The translations under genes and the position numbers were made by a program. Of a stretch of DNA of 64,000 bases, positions 1-11,995 are shown piece by piece. The stretch spans positions 23,209,752 to 23,273,751 of the forward strand of contig CM034237.1 in the NCBI GenBank assembly GCA_019916065.1, given 5' to 3'. Source of the DNA: Vitellaria paradoxa. Lineage: Eukaryota > Streptophyta > Magnoliopsida > Ericales > Sapotaceae. Below the pieces are notes generated by a model. It saw nothing but the letters and a program-made list of their open reading frames with translations, made no database searches and had not been told where the DNA came from. Position 1 is the stretch's first letter; each line of letters opens with the position of its first letter.

Positions 1-85
1 GATAAATCTTCAAAAATAAACTACTTGAATGCATTAATAGCTATGCAAAAGTGGAGTTTGTAATAGCACTTTTCAAGTGCAATCA
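1..85 (-). repeat. Terminal fragment of an Athila-like LTR
   Basis: The first 85 bases match the outer end of the two LTRs at 26920-28670 and 32952-34590: the block around gtggagtttgtaat, then acttttcaagtg, and the closing aatca. In minus orientation this is the 5' start (TG...) of an LTR. No polypurine tract follows at 86, unlike the LTR that ends at 28670. This end is therefore the outer border of a 5' LTR whose element lies to the left, or a solo LTR. The rest is outside the window. Confidence 0.7.
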
Positions 86-1720
86 TTCATAATGGCCTGA
101 GCACATTAAATGCAAAAGCAATCCTCTCTCACACGGATTGAAGAAAATAAGTAGCAAACCCATTAAATGTGCAGACATAGAACATAAGAATATCTGAACA
201 ATGAGACAAATCAATGCAGTAATTGATGCAATTATATATCAAACATTACACATGAAATCTGCATTAATAAGTTCCCAAATAACAGAAATTCATTCAAATA
301 AAACAAATGCCAAACATGTACAGGTAAATCAGGAAATGTCAGAGAGCCAATCCCACTACTATTCAGTCCCTGCCTCTGTGCTGTACATCTGAAATGTCTG
401 AAAAAGTTAGTGGAAAGAAACCCAACAATTATCAAAGGCACTACACTGAGAAAATCTGACTGTAAAAAAAAAAATAAGAGAAAAAATCAATAAATAAAAC
501 TAAAATAAAATAAAATAATTTTTTTTAAATCAAATTGTAGAATGTTTCGAAAAAAAATCAAAGAACAGCCAAGAAAACTAGACTCTTCCTCACAGTGGCT
601 ATTTCGAGCATGAGAGCAGAAGCTCTTGGCCACGAACTGCTAGAGAGCAATCTGATTTAAAACTAAAGTTCACAGAGACAGCACAATTATTGCAATTTTC
701 ACAGAAACCATTTAGTAATAGTCAAAAATAGTATTGAAACAATGAAACATTATTCTTCAATCAAACAATCGAATCTATGAAAAATCATGAGCTTCAAAGC
801 AAACAAAATGTGACAATTAAGAATTAAAATGCTGGATTTTTCAGAACATATAACAATTTGATATGTATGAGTATACTTCATCAAAAACAAAATGTTAAAG
901 ATCTTACAAAAATCTTTGACAATCCCATAGAAATATGAATAGCACTTCTCATGACATAATCATTTCACAGATAAGAATCTTGATTAGCTCAAACAACATC
1001 TCGAGACACAGTACTAGTTGTAGTACCACATTTAAATTTTTAGAGAATGTCCACATGAAAGTCAAAATGATCAATTTGCCTAACACAAGGTGATGACTTT
1101 CCTATTTAGAGAAAGTATAAAAGAATGAAATTCAAGTAGATGTACACTTTCCTTATCTCTCCATATAAAAGGAATTCAATGAGTGCAATGTGATAATGGT
1201 TTTCACACATCTTGTTTTAGTCTTCCCTTTTTAAAAAAAAAAAAAACTTACTCCAACGATGCAATGTAGAGACCAAGATGGTAACCCTTTTTATCACTAA
1301 TATATAGAGACAATCAATAGAACAAAACTTCCACACTTCCAACTTTGGACAATTGAGATACAAAGAAGTGGGCTAGTCTATTATAGGTCAATCCAATGTA
1401 GTCATTACACTAGAAATTCAAGAAAGGTACTATCTCAATCGACTATGTGTGCGATATCACATGTGCATGATCATAAGACTAATTTGTGCCATCAATCTAC
1501 CATCTTCAATACAATCTCAACAAGTTATGGGATTTAAAAGAATTTTACTTGAAATTGACACTTGTCTAAAATTCAAGATACAAACAAATATCAAATGCCA
1601 ACATACTCCTATTCATCCAAGAATTCCAAAACTTAAAAGGCACATAATGATCTTATTTACTCAATCAAGTTCCTAGAAATAATTGTAAGATCATTTATTC
1701 ATGTTTTTATTGAAACAAGA
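86..1720. other. AT-rich stretch without a recognisable gene
   Basis: I found no convincing coding region here; the short ORFs have no family resemblance. It lies just beyond the RNase H stop of the copia element to its right, so part of it may be that element's non-coding 3' region or a decayed env-like region known from SIRE elements. No copy of the LTR at 7038-7769 can be seen. A poly(A) run at about 1233-1246 and AT-rich tracts at 465-555 are simple sequence. Confidence 0.5.
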
Positions 1721-2818
1721 CTATTCAATAACTATAACTCCTAGAGATGAATGCAGATGTTCAAATCTAGAAGCCTCTAAAGGTTTTGTCAATATGTCAG
1801 CAAGTTGTCTAGCTGTGGGAATATGCTCAAGTGTCATGACATGTCTCTCAACAAGGTCCCTAATAAAATGATGTCTTATATCTATGTGCTTGGTGCGGGA
1901 GTGTTGAACAGGATTCTTTAAAATGTTTATGGCACTCAAGTTGTCACAAAATAAAGATATGGTACCTTGTTCAATGCCATAATCTGAGAGCATCTGCTTC
2001 ATCCATAGAGCTTGAGCACAACAACTTCTAGCTGTTATGTATTCAGCTTCAGCAGTGGACAGGGAGATGGAGTTCTGCTTCTTGCTATGCCAAGCTACCA
2101 AATTGCTTCCAATGTAAAAGCATCCTCCGGAGGTGCTTTTACGATCATCACTACAACCTGCCCAATCTGCATTAGAAAAGCAAGAAATCTCTGCAGAAGA
2201 ATCATTACCAAACCAGATGCCATGATTTAAAGTCCCATTCACATAATGAATGATTCGTTTGACAGCAGTCAAATGAGACTCTTTACGGCTAGATTGGTAC
2301 CTAGCACAAATTCCCACACTAAATGCTATGTCTGGACGACTAGCAGTTAAGTATAAGAGACTACCAATCATGCTTCGGTACAAGGTTTGATCCACACTTT
2401 TTCCAGAGTCATCTCTATTCAATTTGGTAGATGTGCCCATGGGAGTCCTAGCATGCTTAGTTGTAGAGAGGCCAAATTTTTTAACCAAATTTCTTGCATG
2501 CTTGGATTGTGATATGAAAATGCCATCTTTCATTTGTTTAATTTGTAATCCCAAGAAAAAATTAAGTTCTCCCATCATGCTCATTTCAAATTGACTTTTC
2601 ATGAGTTCAGCAAATTCTAAGGTATATTTTTTAGATGTAAAACCAAAAACAATGTCATCCACATATATTTGTGCAATAGTGATGTGCTTAGAATATCTAC
2701 AAATGAACAAGGTTTTATCAACACTCCCCCTAACAAAATTAGACTCAACTAGAAACCTAGTAAGTCTCTCATACCATGCTCTAGGGGCTTGTTTTAAACC
2801 ATACAATGCCTCACTCAA
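1721..2818 (-). pseudogene. copia RT C-terminal half and RNase H (broken pol)
   Basis: This frame holds the C-terminal part of a Ty1/copia reverse transcriptase and the RNase H. The LKQAPRAWY motif lies at residues 7-15, the RT catalytic YVDD at 52-55, RNase H ADWAGC at 217-222, AEAEY at 256-260 and TKHIDIRHHF at 309-318. It would copy element RNA into cDNA inside virus-like particles and degrade the RNA strand. It is separated from the upstream RT half by a one-base frameshift near 2860, after the VDNPK segment. The last 365 codons are open, so the region is well preserved but not translatable as part of an intact pol. Confidence 0.9.
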
Positions 2819-4089
2819 GTGGTAAACATGATTGGGATACTTAACATCAATGAAACCTTTGGGTTGTCAACAAAAACTTCTTCTTGAATCAAGCCATTTA
2901 AGAAGGCACTTTTCACATCCATTTGACAAAGTTTAAACCCTAAGTAGCAAGAAATGGCCAATAAAATTTGAATAGATTCTAATCTAGCCACGGGTGCAAA
3001 TGTTTCATCAAAGTCAATTCCTTCAATTTGAGAATACCCTTGTGCGACTAATCTAGCTTTGTTTCTAACAATGGTGCCAAATTCATCGGTTTTATTTTTG
3101 AAAATCCATTTGGTCCCTATAACATTCACATCTCTAGGTCTTGGCACAAGCTCCCAAACATCATTACGAGAGAATTGTTCAAGTTCTTCATACATAGTAT
3201 TAATCCAATGAGAATCATGAAGGGCTTCTTTGACATTCTTAGGTTCAATGCATGAAGTGTAACACAAGTAAGTTGCCTCATTTCGAACTTGCCTCCTAGT
3301 TTTCATAGGGGCAGTAATCTTACCAATGACTTGTGTGGTAGGGTGATTTAGTTTCACTTTTGATGATGGATTGAGTGTGTTTGATTGATCCTCGGCTTCT
3401 TCTTCCAATATGTCATCATGATGTTCAATTTCAGGTTCCACATTGCTTTCCTCAATTTTATTTTGTGTCTCCAATGATGATTCATCCTGAGGAAGCATAT
3501 TGAATTCTTGCTCTTCTTCAGAAGAATTTTTCCTGCAAGTAGAATTCACACAATCATCATCCATAACAACATTAAAAGACTCCATAACAGTATAATGTTT
3601 TCTATTAAAGACTCTATATGCCCTGCTGTTAGTAGAGTAACCAAGAAAGATGCCTTCATCACATCTAGCATCAAACTTACCTAGAGCTTCTCTGTTACGG
3701 TAGATGTAACATTTACTTCCAAAGACATGAAAATAATTCACATTTGGTTTTTTACCATTCCAAATTTCATAAGGAGTGGCTTTAGTCCCTCTCCTTACAA
3801 AAACTCTATTGCTAGTGTAGCAAGCCATATTTAGAGCTTCAGCCCAAAATCTCAAAGGAAGTTTTTTGGCATGCAACATGACTCTAGTCATCTCTTGAAG
3901 GACCCTGTTTTTCCTTTCAACAACCCCATTTTGTTGAGGTGTTTTAGGAGCTGAAAATTCATGCAAAATACCTTTTTCATCACAAAAATCAGAAAATTCA
4001 GCATTCTCAAACTCTTTACCATGATCACTTCTAAGTCTAATAACTCGACCAATCACCACACTTTTTTCATTTTGAAGTCTGTTACACAA
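2815..4089 (-). pseudogene. copia integrase core and RT N-terminal half (broken pol)
   Basis: Residues 18-66 carry the second and third catalytic residues of the integrase DDE triad: D22 in [10 protein letters not shown] and E59 in [10 protein letters not shown]. The Ty1/copia post-core block follows, then an acidic linker (about 180-245). The RT domain begins near residue 308 ([10 protein letters not shown]) with [11 protein letters not shown] at 344-354, [10 protein letters not shown] at 361-370 and [11 protein letters not shown] at 389-399. The first triad Asp is upstream, in the neighbouring piece; an in-frame TGA at about 4136 replaces an expected Trp (RYT-stop-VNFL). The reading frame is lost after VDNPK near 2860. 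Confidence 0.9.
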
Positions 4090-4137
4090 GGATTTAAAAG
4101 ATTGAAAAGTCTCTGATTTTTCTCTAAGAAAATTAAC

Positions 4138-4870
4138 TCAAGTGTATCTTGAAAAATCATCTACCATAACAAAGATATACTTTTTACCACCTAAACTTTC
4201 AGTTCTAATAGGACCCATAAGGTCAACATGAACAAGTTCAAGAACTGTAGAAATGGCTATCCTATTTGTTTTCTTGTGGATAGCTTTGGTTTGTTTCCCT
4301 TTTTGGCATGGCCCGCAAATACTTTTCTTCACTTTAGTCAACTTTAGTAATCCTCTCACAACTTCAGACTTGGATAGTCTAGCAAGATCTCGAAAATTGA
4401 CATGCCCAAGTCGTTGGTGCCAAAATTCAACAATATTATCCTGTGCAACATTACAAATAGATTCACAATTAGCAGATAAATCATAGCAATTATCAGAAGT
4501 TCTCATTCCTCTCAACACTACTTTGTGGTTTTTATCAAGAATAGAACAAGTGTCCTTAGAAAACAACACATTGTAGTGTGAATCACATATTTGACTAATA
4601 ATAATCAAGTTTGCTTTCAACCCATCCACATACAACACATCCTTGAGTTTAGGTAAACCTTGACAGTCAATGCTACCGATTCCAAGAATTTTTTACTTAC
4701 TACTATCACCAAAAGTTACCATGCCATTATCACAATCATTCAAGGTCGAAAACATGGATTTATTCCCACACATGTGCTTGGAATAGCCGCTGTCCAAGTA
4801 CCACATATTAGAGCTTTGTGCCCTAAATGCAATATGTGCAACATTACACCTTAGGTCCTCACACCTAATC
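4138..4870 (-). pseudogene. copia protease and pre-integrase region (broken pol)
   Basis: A retropepsin active-site segment, WYLDSGYSKHM, can be read on the minus strand at about 4807-4775. After an in-frame TAA near 4695 the frame continues to the GAG-pre-integrase zinc domain (WHQRLGH near 4410, then CGPCQKGKQ near 4310) and the first integrase catalytic Asp (HVDLMGP). The protease would cut the Gag-Pol polyprotein and the zinc domain helps integrase bind DNA ends. Stops and a frame change relative to the gag pieces make it non-functional. Confidence 0.8.
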
Positions 4871-4901
4871 TAAATTTTTCTAGGTTTGATTGTGGAGGAA
4901 A

Positions 4902-5474
4902 TCATGCTTTTGACATTATTCCTAGTGATGGTTTAGTCCTAGGATTGAAAGCATTTCCATTTGGTTTGAATGGATCTCTTTTATTCACACTAACATGAGT
5001 GGCAAGACTACTGAACCTATTGGACAAAAAATTTCTTGTCAAATCACTTTTATGAGCAATTCCTTTAGACTTGACATAGTCTAATGGCAGCCCATAAAGC
5101 TTGTGATAGTGGGGTCTAATGTGTTCTCTAATCCCACAATAATGACAAATTGGAACAAAGGTTTTGATGCAAGAAAAATCTGAAAGTAATCCTTTAGCAT
5201 GATGTAATTTTTTACCTGTGAGTCCTGAGAGGTTATGAGAGAAGAAGTTACCATCCGAAGACCCCTTATTCTTGACTCCACTGGGTTTTGAAGACTGTTG
5301 AACCCACTTTGCTTCTGAATTTTTGACCTTTTGCTCATTTTTCACAGCAAATTTAGCTGCTAAACCAGCTGCTGGAACAAACTTGATGGGACCTTTTCTT
5401 TGAAGAGTTGGTGGTAAATCCTCTTCATCACAGCCCAGCCCGGTTCTATCATTAGAAGACCTTTGAGCCTCCAA
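4902..5474 (-). pseudogene. copia gag C-terminal piece with second zinc knuckle
   Basis: The 190-codon frame contains the block FVPICHYCGIREHIRPHYHK near residues 108-127. This is a degenerate CCHC knuckle: its final Cys is Tyr, while the homologous block in copia B near 56010 keeps CX2CX4HX4C. The segment before it is basic and Lys/Ser-rich. It is in frame with the gag piece to its right, separated only by a TAG at about 5505. The extra knuckle between gag and protease is a feature of SIRE-type polyproteins. A frameshift before the protease segment breaks the join. Confidence 0.75.
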
Positions 5475-5504
5475 GATTTCATCAAGTCTTTTGGTGCCTG
5501 ATTC

Positions 5505-6230
5505 CTACTTCTTGAATGCATTCGTGGACATTGCTACTCTCTCATTCAAGCATACAAGTTCCTTCTCAAGTGAACCATTCAAGGACATCAGTCTTTCTTC
5601 ATTCTTCTTCAAACTATCAATCATTCCTTCCAATTCACCATTCTTAACTTTAAATTCTTCAAGTTGACCAGCCAACTCTTCCTTTTCTTTTTCAACTTCA
5701 TTCAATTTAGAAAGGGCTTTTACCTTATGTTTAGCAAGTACAATGATTTGTTTATACAGTTCATTGTATTTTTCTTGCAATTCTTCAAATTCTTCTTGCA
5801 CATCCACATCAGATTCAGATTCCGAGCAGCTCATAATGTCCTCCACTGGTGAGTTTTGCAAAGAGCTCTTTGACTCAACTTTCTCTCTTGACTTGTCTTC
5901 ATTAACTCCCACCATTAAAGCTAACACTTGTGAGGAATTATCTTCTGACCTGGATGACTCTTCTTCATCTTGGTTTCCATCACTATCAGACTCCTTCTCA
6001 TCATCCCAAGTTGCAGCAAGGACTTTTTGATTTTTTCTCTTTTGTCTATTTGCACACTTATTTGCAAAATGTCCATAAGCTTTGCACTCAAAACATTGCT
6101 TTTCTCCAGTCTTTGGTTGTTTCTTGTAGCTTAGATATCCTTCACCAATCCTCTTTTTCTTTTCCTTGTTGAATTTTGAGGGATTATTGAAAGGAGACTT
6201 CTTAAAGAAACTTTTAAATTTCTTTACCAA
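5505..6230 (-). pseudogene. copia gag middle: zinc knuckle and coiled coil
   Basis: Residues 46-59 form a CX2CX4HX4C nucleocapsid zinc knuckle (CFECKAYGHFANKC), preceded by a Lys/Phe-rich basic stretch that would bind RNA. Residues about 80-130 are acidic and Ser-rich, and residues about 145-235 are a Glu/Lys/Leu-rich segment likely to form a coiled coil for capsid assembly. The frame overlaps the N-terminal gag piece by seven bases, so a single frameshift near 6230 split one gag. It ends at a TAG (K-K-stop-E-S-G) whose downstream codons continue the same protein. Confidence 0.82.
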
Positions 6231-6970
6231 GAAGGCAATATCATCAGCACTGATTTTGAATGTTCAACTTCTTCACTGTCTTCTTCACAGATGCTATTTA
6301 AGGCTATCCCTTTGTTTCTCTTGTTCTGACTAAAATTATCTTCATAAGTTTGCAAGGATCCAGCTAACTCTTCAACCCTCATCTGATCAACACCTTTGCT
6401 TTCCTCAATAGCCGTAACCTTTGGCTGAAATCGATCAGGTAAAGAGCGAAGTATCTTCTGCACAATTTTTGATTGAGAAATAGTTTCTCCAAGATTTGTT
6501 GAAGAGTTGATAATATCACTGAGTTTTATATAGAATTGATCAAATGTCTCATTTTCTCCCATTCGGATCACCACAAAAGCAGTTGTCAATCGTTGTAACT
6601 TAGCTATTTTTACTGCTGTAGTTCCCTCATATGTCACCTGCAGAACATCCCCAGCTTTTTTGGCTATTTCACAATTCGATATCCTTCTAAACTCATCCTG
6701 AGATACACTACAGAATATTGCATTGAGAGCCTTACTATTCAAGCTAGCTGCGTCATTGTCTGCTGCAGTCCAATCCCGTTTGGCTTTAAGAGTTAGATCT
6801 GTATCACTCACAGTAGGAGACCTCCAGCCATTAACAACAGAATCCCAGACTTTTTCATCAATTGACTTGAGGAATGCTCTCATCCTAGCTTTCCAGTAGT
6901 GGTAGTTTGACCCATCTAGAAAGGGTGGCCTAACAATGGATTGGCCTTCCCTTTGATTATCCATGGACAA
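6224..6970 (-). pseudogene. copia gag N-terminal (capsid) piece
   Basis: The frame begins MSMDNQREGQSIVRPPFLDG and has the N-terminal plant copia gag signature LDGSNYHYWKARM at residues 18-30. The UBN2-type capsid region with LNAIFCSVSQDEFRRI and LRSLPDRFQPKVTAIEE follows. The ATG lies about 50 bases downstream of the PBS in element orientation, the usual position for a gag start. The last dozen residues are out-of-frame sequence after the frameshift near 6230. It is clearly homologous to the gag of copia A at 35771 and copia B at 51521, but a distinct subfamily. Confidence 0.88.
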
Positions 6971-7022
6971 CGTTTGGATCTACTCTTAGACAGAAAGTCT
7001 AACTCAAACAAAGAGCACCCAG

Positions 7023-7037
7023 GGCTCTGACACCAAT
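7023..7037 (-). promoter_or_regulatory. Primer binding site (initiator tRNA-Met) of the copia element
   Basis: On the minus strand the bases right after the LTR read ATTGGTGTCAGAGCCC. This matches the plant copia PBS TGGTATCAGAGC, complementary to the 3' end of initiator tRNA-Met, with one A-to-G change. It fixes the LTR end at 7038. Confidence 0.85.
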
Positions 7038-7769
7038 TGAAATTCCTAAAACTCTCTCAGGTGTTCAAATCAAGCAGTAAAAGACTGAAATTAACTAACA
7101 TCCATAAAGACAAATTTGCTCAAAATATACATCCACCACAAGGACACAAGAATTTTGTTAACTAGGGAAAAACTCCTTTGAACTCAAAGGAGAATCAACC
7201 CCAGATCCTTGAGTAGATCAGCCCAAAAATCTTCACTGAATAGAAATAAGGTTACAAGGTATCAAAGAAGAGTTATACAAGTTTTCCCAACCAAGAAACC
7301 ATTGATCTACTTGTACATCACACTCTCCTAACCTTGGTTGCTAGACTACCGACAACTCACCTCAACCCGTGAAGATTCCAGCCTTCAATCCTTGAAGAGT
7401 AAGCTCCTGAATCTGATCCCACACCACAGATCTGAGCTCCAGAGAGTTAGATTGTTGCCAAAGATAGTAAGAGAACACCTTGACATTGGATGAGATCCAA
7501 GACCTAGGTCATCATCTCAGCTTTTTGCCTTAAGAAGAAAGAATGAGCTGCGCAGAAAAAGGCTTAGGTCTGAAAAGAAAAACTTTTCTTTTTATATCAC
7601 AGAAGAGGGGTAAAAAGGTCACTTAGGTTCAGTTAAAAAAATTTCAGCACGACAGTCAGGGGAAGCTCTTGGGCAAGAGCTTTCCTGCTCATGCTCAAGA
7701 ACCTGCTTTCACTGAAAAACAGAGAACAAAACCTAAAGCTTGATCACTGTAACAATCTCCTCTTCAACA
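7038..7769 (-). repeat. 5' LTR of the SIRE-type copia element
   Basis: In minus orientation the LTR starts TGTTGAAGAGG at 7769 and ends TTTCA at 7038, directly abutting the PBS; it is 732 bp and bounded by TG...CA. A TATA-like box (GATATAAA in element orientation) lies at about 7591-7598, a plausible promoter. The bases just outside (7770-7774, aacat) would be one target-site copy, but the partner cannot be located because the 3' LTR is missing. Confidence 0.82.
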
Positions 7770-7918
7770 AACATTCTCCCAACTAGATTCCAATATTCAC
7801 AAACATTCTTTGGCTTATGTTTGTGAACAAATTCACCAACAATGTGAAATTTTAGGAAACAAAATACAATCAAAGTGTTTGCTCGAGAATTGCCAATCAA
7901 AAACCCATACAAACACTA
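7770..7918. other. Short unassigned spacer
   Basis: This lies between the copia LTR end and the first position that clearly aligns with the inverted gypsy LTR family. It holds no recognisable gene or motif. Confidence 0.4.
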
Positions 7919-8750
7919 ACAATATCCAACCATATTCCATATCACATTATTACATATTCAACATATATCACATTATCACGTATTCCACCTTCAATCACAC
8001 AACCATATCCACCTTAGCACTTAATCATCATTCAATCACATCTCCACGCCCATATTTTCGCTTATTCATCATTCAGTCACATTGCATAACCATAACCACA
8101 CAAGTCATCGGGGGTAGGGTGCATATACGTTATCGTCTTTTATGGGCCAATACCCAATGAAAATGATAAACCGATGTCATTGTTTAGGATTGCCGTCCAG
8201 GGCCACGAGGAGCCCAAACACACACAATGTTGTGGGCTACTAACCCACTAGCATTGACACCAAACCCTTCGCAGGTTCTGGGTCTTTCAACCCAAGGGTA
8301 ATCTCACGACCCTTCCTATTTTTGCACCCCACCATGGCCCTCGGCATACAATCAATCATTTATCACATTCAATACTATTTAATCACAATTCACATTCATC
8401 ACCATAAACTTTTTAATACACACAACCACATTCCATTTCATCATGGAACACAACTCATTTCATCTCTTCATTTCATTTAACCCCAAGTGGCATTTAATTT
8501 CCATCACTTATTAGCAAAAGTTCACATTTCAATTTCATTCAATCATATATTTACTTTTTGATTCATCCCAAGATTTATCACATGTCAACATTGATCAACC
8601 TTATTAAACATTCGACATTTACCATCATTATGAATTTGAGTCTCTTTGTCAATTCACATTTTACTTCGTCAATCACATGTTCATATTCCTTATCATTTAG
8701 TTTACATCAAGACATAATCACAATTCTACTCGATTAAGACTCTTATCTCA
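7919..8750 (-). repeat. Gypsy (Tekay/Del-type) LTR fragment, part 1, minus strand
   Basis: The reverse complement aligns with the solo LTR at 52021-54823, for example its segment around 53760-54010: the block ending in cccccgatgacttg, the GTTGTGGGCTACTAACCCA motif and the GGGTAATCTCACGACCC motif. The LTR's own 3' end (GGGGCGTGACA) is missing, so about 0.6 kb is lost to the left. The fragment continues at 14245 beyond the inserted CACTA element. Confidence 0.82.
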
Positions 8751-11700
8751 CACTACTAAAAAAATGTATAAACATCACAGCTTTTAAGTGTGATGTTTCA
8801 TTTTCTATCTCGGTCACAAAAGTGTGATTAATCCAGGTAAGATTATAAGTCACCTCTTTTCGATCACAACTTATAACTGTGATAAAAAAACTTACAACAA
8901 TCACGCACTAAAAGCGTGATCTTTTATGGTAAAAACTGGAGATGAAAAGAAATCTCGCGTGATCTTTTATGAATTTTGATCTCACTTTTTTTGAAAAAAA
9001 CGTGATCAAATATTGACAAATAATGACGCTGAAAAAATAGATTAATTTTAAAAATAATAAAAAAATTACATGGCAGCCTGCTATCATACCATCATAGCAC
9101 CATTTGGCGCCTTGTTATTATAGCAATCTTATATATTTGATATTTTTTTGTTTCTACTTAGAATCGAATTCGTGCTATTCCTCTAGAAGTTATTGTAGTT
9201 AACTGCTAGTTCAAGCTATCATTTGCATCTACATTTTACATATTGATATATATAAACAATTTTTTCACTTTTGGGGTTAGTGAAAGTAATAAAATTATAT
9301 TAATTTAATTTAATTATTTTAAGTTTCTTACAATAATTTATTATGACTTTTGTCAACCAATTAGTAGATAAAAGTTGCACTTTTCCTGATCAATTGATCC
9401 GGAAAATGATAAAAATTTTACTTTTATTTAATTATTTTAACTTTTTACAATAATTTAAAATCATAACCAATATATAAAACTATGCGAATACTGAATAAAT
9501 AATTTATGAATATCTATCATATTTAATTAAAAATTATCTTAAATCTTTTTCTTATTTTCCTTTAATCTTTCTGTACAGCATATATTTAATCATGACTTAC
9601 TATTTATAATATATTTTTTCATTTTGTATTATATTTTTAAAATTAATTAGGTCGCATTTAGTTTTAATTTTAGAAAATTATTGTTCAAAACAAAATTTTT
9701 GAAAACTATTTTAAAAATTGATTTGTAATACAAAAAATATTTTCAATGATTATATTCAAAAATTAGTTCCAAAAAGACAAAAAAATGAAAATTATTATTA
9801 TTATTATTTCTAAATTTTTATCAATTCCAACAAAATATAAAATAATGTCACCTTAATATAATTAATATTAAAGATACACTAAACATTTATTGTAATAACC
9901 TGAATTATTTTCCTTAATTAAATTATTTAAGTGTGGTAGTGATATTTATTATAGTAAAAATCTAAAAAATTGAGCATTTGAAAATTTTTTGAATGATAAA
10001 AATTAGTTGGAAAAATTTCCGGATTAAATTTCACCCTATGTGGGAGTTTAATGTAGAATTTCTAAAATTTTTATCCAAACACTTCTTAGTACAATTACTT
10101 ATTTGGTTCAAACCAAGACCATTAACCCATGGGTCAACCTTTTTCTTTGACTCACCTCAACTCATTTCAACTCACTTTATCACTCAATGAATTGACTCAT
10201 GAATAGTTGCTCTAAATTATTTCCCGACAACTTCATTTCCATCTTCCATACACTCTCACCATCTTTCAAAATTATTTGACTAATTGGACAAAACGAAGAC
10301 CCACATTGATGACCTTAAAGCATATTTTTCAAATTATTTAGCAAACAAGATTTAAAGCATTTTGTTTGAAAGCTAGCATGATTTAAAGCATTTGGTTAAA
10401 TTGTCAAAAAGCTAGCATGATTGTTTAAATTTGTCAAAAAGCTAGCATGATTCCCGGATCATGCCACCTCCATACATCTTCCCCAATGCTTTTCTTAAAT
10501 GATATGGTTAGATAGTCAAAAAGTAAGCATGATTCTTGGATCATGCTACCAATTGTATAGGCATGATCTTACCTTAGTTGATTTTTTCTCCACTAATAAT
10601 TTTCTCTACACTCCCTATAAATTGTGTGTCTTCAAAGAGAAGAAAATAAGAGAGAAATAAAAATAAATTATTAATTAGTGAGGCTGAAGATTTGGTGTTG
10701 CTTGGAGGAAGAAGAAAGGCTTGGAATTTTCCAATTTGGGTGGTGTTCAAAGCTAACTCATTTTTCCTTCTCAGACTTGGTCATTAATATCTTCATTGAG
10801 GTAGGATGATGAATCTCCTAAAATATATTTGATGCATTTTCTGGCTTGAAGTATGAAACTTGATTGTGATAAAAATAAATACCCGTATATTGGGGGTAGG
10901 GAAGCCAATATTTTGACTGAAGTAACTCAGTATGCTGACAGCTCTCTATTTGTAACTTCTTATGTGCTTCTAACCCCTAAAACGGTGGAATTAGGCATCG
11001 GCTAAAACATAAAAGTTGTAGCCCTTTCAGTTTTCTTTTTAACCCAAAAAGAATTGCATCAATCTGATTTGTGAGTCAAAAGTTGTGCCCAAAATACTGA
11101 GCACGTGTAAAACTGTATTTTCTGAATAAACTGAATTCCAAGCTGTTTTTGTACCTTTAGACCTTAAAATTTTAAAAAGTGTAAAACATGAAAGTTGTAG
11201 GTCTTGAAGTCTAGTTTCTACAGATATAAAGTTTATAGATATTGGAGTCTTGCTCTATTTTATATGAATTTTCTTTCAAGCTGCTATTCTGCTTAGCTTT
11301 AATTGATGCTTGTTTGGATTTGTTTAGAATATTATGTTTAAAGATTTATTTAAATTTTCAATTTCCTTCTATTAGTTATTGTCATGTTAATAATTTCTAT
11401 TGATATGAAATTATTTTAAACTAGATATTATGTATTATTTGACACTCTAATATTGATGATAATTGACTTAGATAATCAGTTTCATCATGGATAGTTGGAT
11501 GACTTATTCAAACTAAAATGCTAGTATTTGATAAAATGCCCAAAAGAAACAATGGACTTGTTCTTTTCTCATTTGGTCTTTCTTAAATGAATTTGATTTA
11601 TTTTTGGCATTGTTTTGTCAACCTAGCAAGTTATATAATTATATTTTTATGATTAAGTGAATTTAATGAAACTCATTTAATACCTTCCTAAACATTGGGA

Positions 11701-11920
11701 TAATTCTGTGGAAATTTGTGGATATCTTGAAGCCAAAAACCTATGATAAGGGTTTGGTTATAAATAAGATGATGATTGGAAATTTATTTAAATTATTTTT
11801 GAATAAAATAAAACTTATCAATTTTGCTAAAAATTAAATATCAGTCCAAGAGCTATTTATTATCTTTATATTCCATAAAATAATAAAATAAAAGGTAAAA
11901 GAAGCAAAAACTAAGATTTG

Positions 11921-11995
11921 CAGCCAATGAGGTTCGAACTTGCGACTTTAATTCGCAATTAGGGTCGCCCACCCACTAAGCTACCAACCTCGGCC
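11921..11995 (-). other. tRNA-like module (A and B boxes) within the LTR
   Basis: On the minus strand a perfect A-box match (TAGCTTAGTGG at 11983-11973) is followed about 32 bases later by a near-consensus B box (AGTTCGAACCT at 11941-11931). The arms do not fold into a good cloverleaf, so it is not a functional tRNA gene. A related module sits at the same place in the sister LTR (23680-23752). It looks like an old tRNA-derived insertion carried by this LTR family. Confidence 0.45.

Larger units (their letters stand above)
1721..7769 (-). mobile_element. Decayed SIRE-type Ty1/copia retrotransposon, 3' LTR missing
   Basis: Read on the minus strand the order is LTR (7769-7038), PBS (7037-7023), gag, protease, integrase, RT and RNase H, ending at 1721. 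Integrase before RT defines Ty1/copia. The gag opening with the YWK motif, two separate CCHC knuckles and a coiled coil between them fit the SIRE/Maximus lineage. The coding region is broken by frameshifts near 6230, 4900 and 2860 and by stops at about 5505 and 4136. Only the 5' LTR is present, so the element is truncated or rearranged at its 3' end and cannot transpose unaided. Confidence 0.88.

Noticed and set aside
7810..8160. 116-codon His/Ile/Tyr-rich ORF
   Set aside because: It spans the border of the inverted gypsy LTR and is low-complexity translation of CACAT-rich LTR DNA.
11921..11995. A functional tRNA gene
   Set aside because: The A and B boxes are good, but the acceptor, D and T stems do not pair properly, so only a tRNA-like relic is reported.
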